A stretch of DNA of 64,000 nt. It comes from Setoptus koraiensis. Its lineage: Eukaryota > Arthropoda. The stretch's first letter is position 1. Each line of letters opens with the position of its first letter. The stretch covers positions 15,810,001 to 15,874,000 of the forward strand of contig CM106585.1 of assembly GCA_048013815.1 (NCBI GenBank). The letters are read 5' to 3'. The translations under genes and the position numbers were made by a program. Shown here one piece after another: positions 59,127-64,000 of the stretch. The notes under the pieces were generated by a model. The model was not told the DNA's origin, searched no databases, and was given only the letters and a program-made list of their open reading frames with translations.

Positions 59127-61307
59127 ATGCATTACATTGGGGCAACACTTTTGTCTGCTAACGTCGTCAGCTATGCATCAATAGTTATAGCAATAGGTCT
59201 GGTTGGCGGTAGTCCCTTCCTAAGTAGATGTGATGGCAACAACGAGTCGCAAACTAGCAATAATTCAACCGATGCAATTGGCGACTCCGACACCGAATTG
59301 AGCCTATTGTTCCTAATCCATCGTCATGGTGATCGTAAGTACAATCGATGTGACCAATCTAGCTTGCCAGCGCCCTAGTAATAGTATACAGATAACTGTC
59401 GAAGCCGCTGCAACTGTTATGCAACTGTTGCAAATGTTGCGCCAGTGCGTCACCATACGCCATTGCCAGTTCGCACCTATATTACAGTATATACTATATA
59501 CATTGCAGTAACGTAGTCACCCATCACCGACATGATACTTATACATTGTTCATGTTTGCCAATCTTATGTTGCCATCGTGATAATATCAGGTTCGCCGGT
59601 GAGTTTCGCGCCAAAAGACCCCCACGCGGACGATGCAGACGAAATCTGGCCAAAGGGGTGAGTGAGTTCTTTTCTTCATTAGCATCTATGATGCTTGAAA
59701 ATGTTCATTATTATTTTCATGCAACTCGATTTGGCGAGCACTCTCGCCTCGCTAGTCTAGACGGCTGACAGATGCTTCGCCATCTATTCGAATCGAGCCC
59801 CAAATGCCTTGCCAGCCATCATGGGATTGATGTAGTTGTGTTGGCTGCCCCAATTGTTTGCCGGCCACTCTTTCCCTGGGTTTGACTCGTGTTCCTTAGC
59901 TGACCTTAATCAAATATCTCTCATTCAATTCTATTGACCTCGTCATATAATTGTAATTTATGGCGTGAATCTATTAGACTGGGCATGTTGACAAATAGCG
60001 GAAAGGATCGCATGTTTAGATTGGGAGAATATCTCAGGCGACATTACGCGGATTTTCTGGGAACTCCTGATCCTCGTCAAGTGTACACGGTAGGCTCAGG
60101 CGTCGACCGTTGCATTGGTAAGTGTCACACGTCTTTGCTAAATTTTATAGTGAACCCCAACCAATTAGAGATGGCGCCACTGTCGAGAGCGAGAAACTTG
60201 TTTACATCTTGTAATCGTGATTGGTCAGCAAAAATTTATCTCAAATCAAAAATACGGTCACACGTGTAATTTCAATTGCTTCAATATAACGACATTATCA
60301 ACATTGACACCATTTCTTTGAATATTATCAAAAAAAAAAAAATGTAGAAAGCGCTCAACTTGTTCTGGCAGGTCTCTACCCACCTGTGGAAGATTTCGTT
60401 TGGAACAACAAGCTACAATGGCAGCCTATCGCCGTATTCATCAATGATACCGTTAGTTTTATTTTACCCAATCAATCAATACATCGATGCGAGTTTTAAA
60501 AGATAGAAAAGATACTAATCGCTTTGATCAATCTCAATTATTACCATGCCAATCCCATAGATGCTCAACCCATCCGCGGACTGTCCCACACGAGTGGACG
60601 ACTTCATGCGGGAGCTGACATCGGAGGACGCCAAAGAGAAAGTGTTACAAGTGACGGATAATGCACGAAATTTGACAGAGAAAATCAAATCAGAGTATGG
60701 GCTCCCGTTTGACAACACGTATGAGTATGCCTATCTCACTAGCACACTACACATTGAGAGAGAATACAACCTTTCGCTGCCCGAGTGGGTCTTGGATAAT
60801 TTCGACAGTTTGGATAAGCTCTCGTATTACGGTGAATTGGGCTTCACAGCAACCGATCGATTGAAGCGACTCTTTGCAGGCCTAACAATTAACGATATAG
60901 TTGCAAAAATGAACGAGTATAGAACACAACGGGATGGCGATGCCGACGACGACGAGCAATGGGAATTCGATTATAAATTGTTCCATTACAGCGCGCATGA
61001 TTTAAACGTTCAAGCCATATTAAGCACTCTCGGAGTGTATCTAGACCAAGTACCCGAGCTACCTAAGTTTGGTGCCAGCATTCTCATTGAGTTGCACCGA
61101 TCGAAACAGCGTCCAGACTATTCCGTTAAATTGTTTTATCTTGGCAGAACCAGAGAGGAGGACGATAGTCTGAGAGAGCTCACACTAACCAATTGCCTCA
61201 ACGATGGTGATGATACATGCACTTTGGACGGGTTTGCTAATTACACAAAAACCTATCGACTGAATGAAAACGATTGGTATGAACTATGTAACACGACATC
61301 GACATAG
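59127..61307 (+). CDS. Histidine acid phosphatase, array copy 6
   Basis: Exons 59127-59334, 59591-59657, 59978-60117, 60348-60451, 60561-61307; 421 residues. Signal peptide beginning MHYIGATLLSANVVS, RHGDRSPVSFAPKDP, LTNSGKDRMFRLGEYLRRHY, active-site Arg in GSGVDR, AGLYPPVEDFVWN and YSAHDLNVQAILSTLG retain the catalytic set. Exon 4 ends VFINDT before a GTTAGT donor, replacing the usual DDP. The first helix-to-Arg segment reads YTVGSG instead of YxRSS. NYT and NTT glycosylation sites lie near the C-terminus; no cationic tail. Position and flanks make it the duplicate of copy 4. Confidence 0.92.
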
Positions 61308-61625
61308 TGATACAAAACACAACAATGGTCACCGATTGGTAACGTGAATACCTGAGATGGAGCGCAATATAATTGATGGAAACAATATATTTTGTTGTCT
61401 CGGCTAATAAATTGTCGAGTGAGTTGGCATGTTTTGTCTATTGTGGTTTGGTAAATAATCTATAAATAATATTGAAAAGCGACAACAACCAACAACAGCC
61501 CGTCGTCTGTCTCATTATCTATCTCTAGTTCTGTTGTACTGCAAGCAATAAAACATTAGCCATTTTATTACCTTAAGTTAGTAGCTGAAAACAAATTAAA
61601 AATCGCCAAATTAGAGACTTGGCTA
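61308..61625. other. Intergenic spacer between copies 6 and 7
   Basis: Homologous to the spacer 55048-55494, with AATAAA-like motifs and no gene. Confidence 0.5.
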
Positions 61626-61633
61626 GGTTGTAT

Positions 61634-62705
61634 GCGTCAATACTTCGTTCACAATATTACACAATGTTGTATTAACTAGTCATTTTTACACAGTATTACA
61701 TAGTTTCAAACGCGCCTAATGGAGCTCTCATTATTGCCACACACGTACTCTTGATAGACTCCATTCCGAAAATTGTAGAAAAAAATTAATTAAGCATATT
61801 GGTCCAACTAGGGAACTAGTGAGCCGTTTGTGGCCTTTGGGGTACTGTTCTGACTCTAACTAATTAGGATTTGTTTCACAAAAAATTTGTCGCAGACGAT
61901 TATCATTAGCACTGAAAGCGTTCAATATTAATGAGTCATTAATTATTGGCAATCCATTTGTTTGTATCATCCTATCTGTATCTATCTAACGTGCAGCATG
62001 GGCGCATTAACTAACGCGGGCAAGCAACGAATGTTCAAATTAGGCGAATATCTACGCGAACATTATGAGCGTTTTCTCACGGCAAATCTCAACGAAGCTT
62101 ACAGTATGAGCTCTGATGTTGACCGTTGCATCGGTATGTATCGGGTTGTATCGGGTTGTATCGGTGTGTGGCTTGACACATGCCAAGGCAAATAGCGAGG
62201 CAACTTGTAATTATCTAGACTGGAAATAACGCAACTCACTTGTTTGTCGCCATCGTCTGACAGAGAGCGCCCAATTCGGTCAGTTGCTGCTTGTCGGCCT
62301 GGATTGATAGTGGCAATGCGACCAACAATTAGCCCCCAACTGCCTACTGGCGATAATTATAACAACTATAGTTGCATGCTGACTTAATGAATGGCATCCA
62401 CAGATGCTCAATATATTCTCTCACTGTCCAGCCAGGTCGAAGGAAAGAAATATAAGTATAAGGTCTGAGGATATTTTCTCTCAAAAAGATGAAGGCTTGG
62501 GAGAAAAATTAAATCCAGAGTGCGGCTACACAATATTCAGGACCCTTGATTGCCTGAAGGCGTATGTGATGCTCTCAATGGTCCATTGACAATGGAAAAT
62601 GATTCGAAATTGAAAACTAATGAGTGCACACTAGATAATTTTGACATTTTCACGAGGCCTTACCGATTGACGATCGCCCAGTGGCACAACGAATGCGCCA
62701 TATAA
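61634..62705 (+). pseudogene. Acid phosphatase copy 7, pseudogene of copy 5
   Basis: Degraded duplicate of copy 5. A decayed exon 1 runs from about 61634; intron 1 with the end of exon 1 and start of exon 2 are deleted, taking RHGDR with them. Exon 3 is complete (61997-62133), most of exon 4 is deleted near 62279, and exon 5 (from 62404) lacks its middle, including the HD motif, resuming near 62618 to the original stop at 62705. Neither half of the active site remains, so no phosphatase can be made. Introns and flanks remain almost identical to copy 5. Confidence 0.9.
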
Positions 62706-63880
62706 GCCACTCACTTTGTATTATTGTATAATGTTGCATACTACGTGCCCTCACGCTGACGGCCACCGTCAATAAAATAATAATATTAATCGTCTGCCTT
62801 GTTGTTTCATCCCATTCGTTACTGTGTCGTCGGCTCGAGCTATTCAACTTTGATTCATAACACTGGGTATTGTGTGCGCGCGAGTGTTTGCAAATATCAA
62901 TCGCCCATATTGCACAAGTTTCTATTTCTCTGCCTGTGCTGGCATTGTGCAAATATTGTTTGGGGTCCCCGTTCTATGATGGCTGGTCGAAATTGAACAA
63001 TTGAGGGGTGAGCTCCGGCGTGTGTCGACTTGTTAGCCGGCGTGAGTGAGAAGCATTTGCAACCAGCTTGTGAATTGTCGCAGCCTCTCGTGGCAACTTA
63101 CACGACACAGGCTGCGACAATTGATCTGGGGCTAGCCAGCGGCTCCATATCCGGGGGCACTTCTCGCTAACTTGTGATGAATGTGTCATCGTTGTTGACA
63201 TTTCAATCAGTTGAGCCGCTTGCAGAGTGCATAAAGAGCAGCCAGTTGCGAACTGCGTTAACCGGCCGGGGGCCTCGAGCAGCAACACGAACTGATGTGA
63301 TGCCGCTGCCGAAGCAAATCAATTGAATTATGGCAAATATCAATATGTGTGAATTGGCTTATACCAAGTGCCGAGATATTACTCATGCATCCTGGCTTGA
63401 CAAGTCGGCCTGAGCCGATCGCCCTTTGTTTGCTAGCCATTTGAAGCGATTGCCTGATTGGCCTCTTTCCTGTCGCCAATCGGCTGGCATTGGCGCGGCC
63501 AGCCAAGCGGCGCGACTCCATAGGACAAATGAGACAATGTTAGAGCCGGCCAAGTGTGACAACGGCAACCACCGAGACACCAACGAGCAGTGACGCCACA
63601 CAGGATATCGATGGCGAATCATCGAACGGCGATGATCAACGCCTCAGTTGTGGCCCCAATCGATTGCACGCTTGTTACGGGCCCCAATCTGTTGGGACAT
63701 GCGCCAGTCAGACTTACAGCCGCTCACAAGGGATGGGGCAGCCGTCAGTAAGATGAGCTGCTGGCCCCTCAGATCCCGGCTATCATGTGGCGGTTGATAT
63801 TGAGTTATGCAACAGCCCTATGGCCCAGTGGTTTAACTGCATCTCGTTGGGGCCCGGCGAAAAGCAATTCTGTTAATGCA
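62620..63880. repeat. Segmental duplication, right copy
   Basis: Nearly identical to 57235-58455. Small indels include an extra GGCCTGAGCC-type insertion near 63405 and loss of one GCTGCC unit near 63305. Similarity fades after about 63880. Confidence 0.85.
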
Positions 63881-63914
63881 CTTTGCAGCTTGTGTCCGCT
63901 GTATCAACACATTT

Positions 63915-63975
63915 ATATATTTAATGCATTTATAAATAAATATATATATATCTATATGTTGAGAGAGAGAGAAAG
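63915..63975. repeat. AT-rich run and (GA)n
   Basis: TATATA-rich sequence followed by six GA units just inside the right edge. Confidence 0.8.
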
Positions 63976-64000
63976 GACAGGTTGCAATCTCGTTAATAAT

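Noticed and set aside
1-64000. tRNA and rRNA genes
   Set aside because: Scanning by eye for B-box (GGTTCGAATCC-like) sequences and rRNA-like blocks found none that fold plausibly.

Overview
The window looks like nuclear DNA of a bilaterian animal, most likely an arthropod. Spliceosomal genes have short GT-AG introns (about 130-300 bases), and there is a Roundabout-type Ig domain, an animal RACK1, a peroxisomal DHRS4-type reductase and a tandem family of secreted histidine acid phosphatases. Short tandem repeats, CAA/CAG runs and Asn/Gln/Ser-rich proteins are abundant. A mite or other chelicerate would fit, but the sequence alone does not settle the taxon.

Layout. 1-8,862: no convincing gene; GC-rich, repeat-rich DNA that I read as a long intron of the next gene. 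8,863-13,675 (minus): two coding exons joined by a phase-compatible intron. The downstream one ends in a Robo-like first Ig domain, preceded by a hydrophobic anchor and a furin-type site; later exons must lie off the left edge. 15,224-16,189 (minus): a one-exon RACK1, head to head with 17,088-18,097 (plus), a two-exon DHRS4-like enzyme ending in SRL. 18,098-23,789: gene-less with simple repeats. 23,790-30,728 (plus): a single open frame of 2,312 codons for a disordered protein of unknown identity, with a PP1-docking RVHF motif and a PDZ-ligand-like C-terminus. 30,729-38,560: gene-less; GC-rich from about 32.9 to 36.7 kb, then a cluster of near-perfect palindromes and minisatellites.

39,193-63,880 is a tandem array of histidine acid phosphatases: six copies look intact and one is a pseudogene. 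All intact copies have five coding exons, four introns at the same places and phases (1, 2, 1, 0), a signal peptide, RHGDR in exon 1 and the HD pair in exon 5. Three copies carry an extra lysine-rich, two-cysteine tail. Upstream blocks (an HNF1-like palindrome, TATA-like boxes, a GGAATAAGCCGGATCA-like block) are repeated with five of the copies. The spacer between copies 1 and 2 holds a broken pogo/Tigger-type transposase joined to a Ty1/copia reverse-transcriptase fragment, and an 870-bp MITE with imperfect terminal inverted repeats and a 7-bp target duplication. The right end is a segmental duplication of the copy 4-copy 5 unit, giving copy 6, pseudogene copy 7 and a nearly identical 1.2-kb flank.

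The single-copy genes have unrelated jobs (axon guidance receptor, ribosome scaffold, carbonyl reductase). The acid phosphatases form one functional family of probably secreted or lysosomal phosphomonoesterases that expanded locally and seem to be diversifying in N-terminus, C-terminal tail and glycosylation. All calls were made by eye; no database search or alignment program was run.
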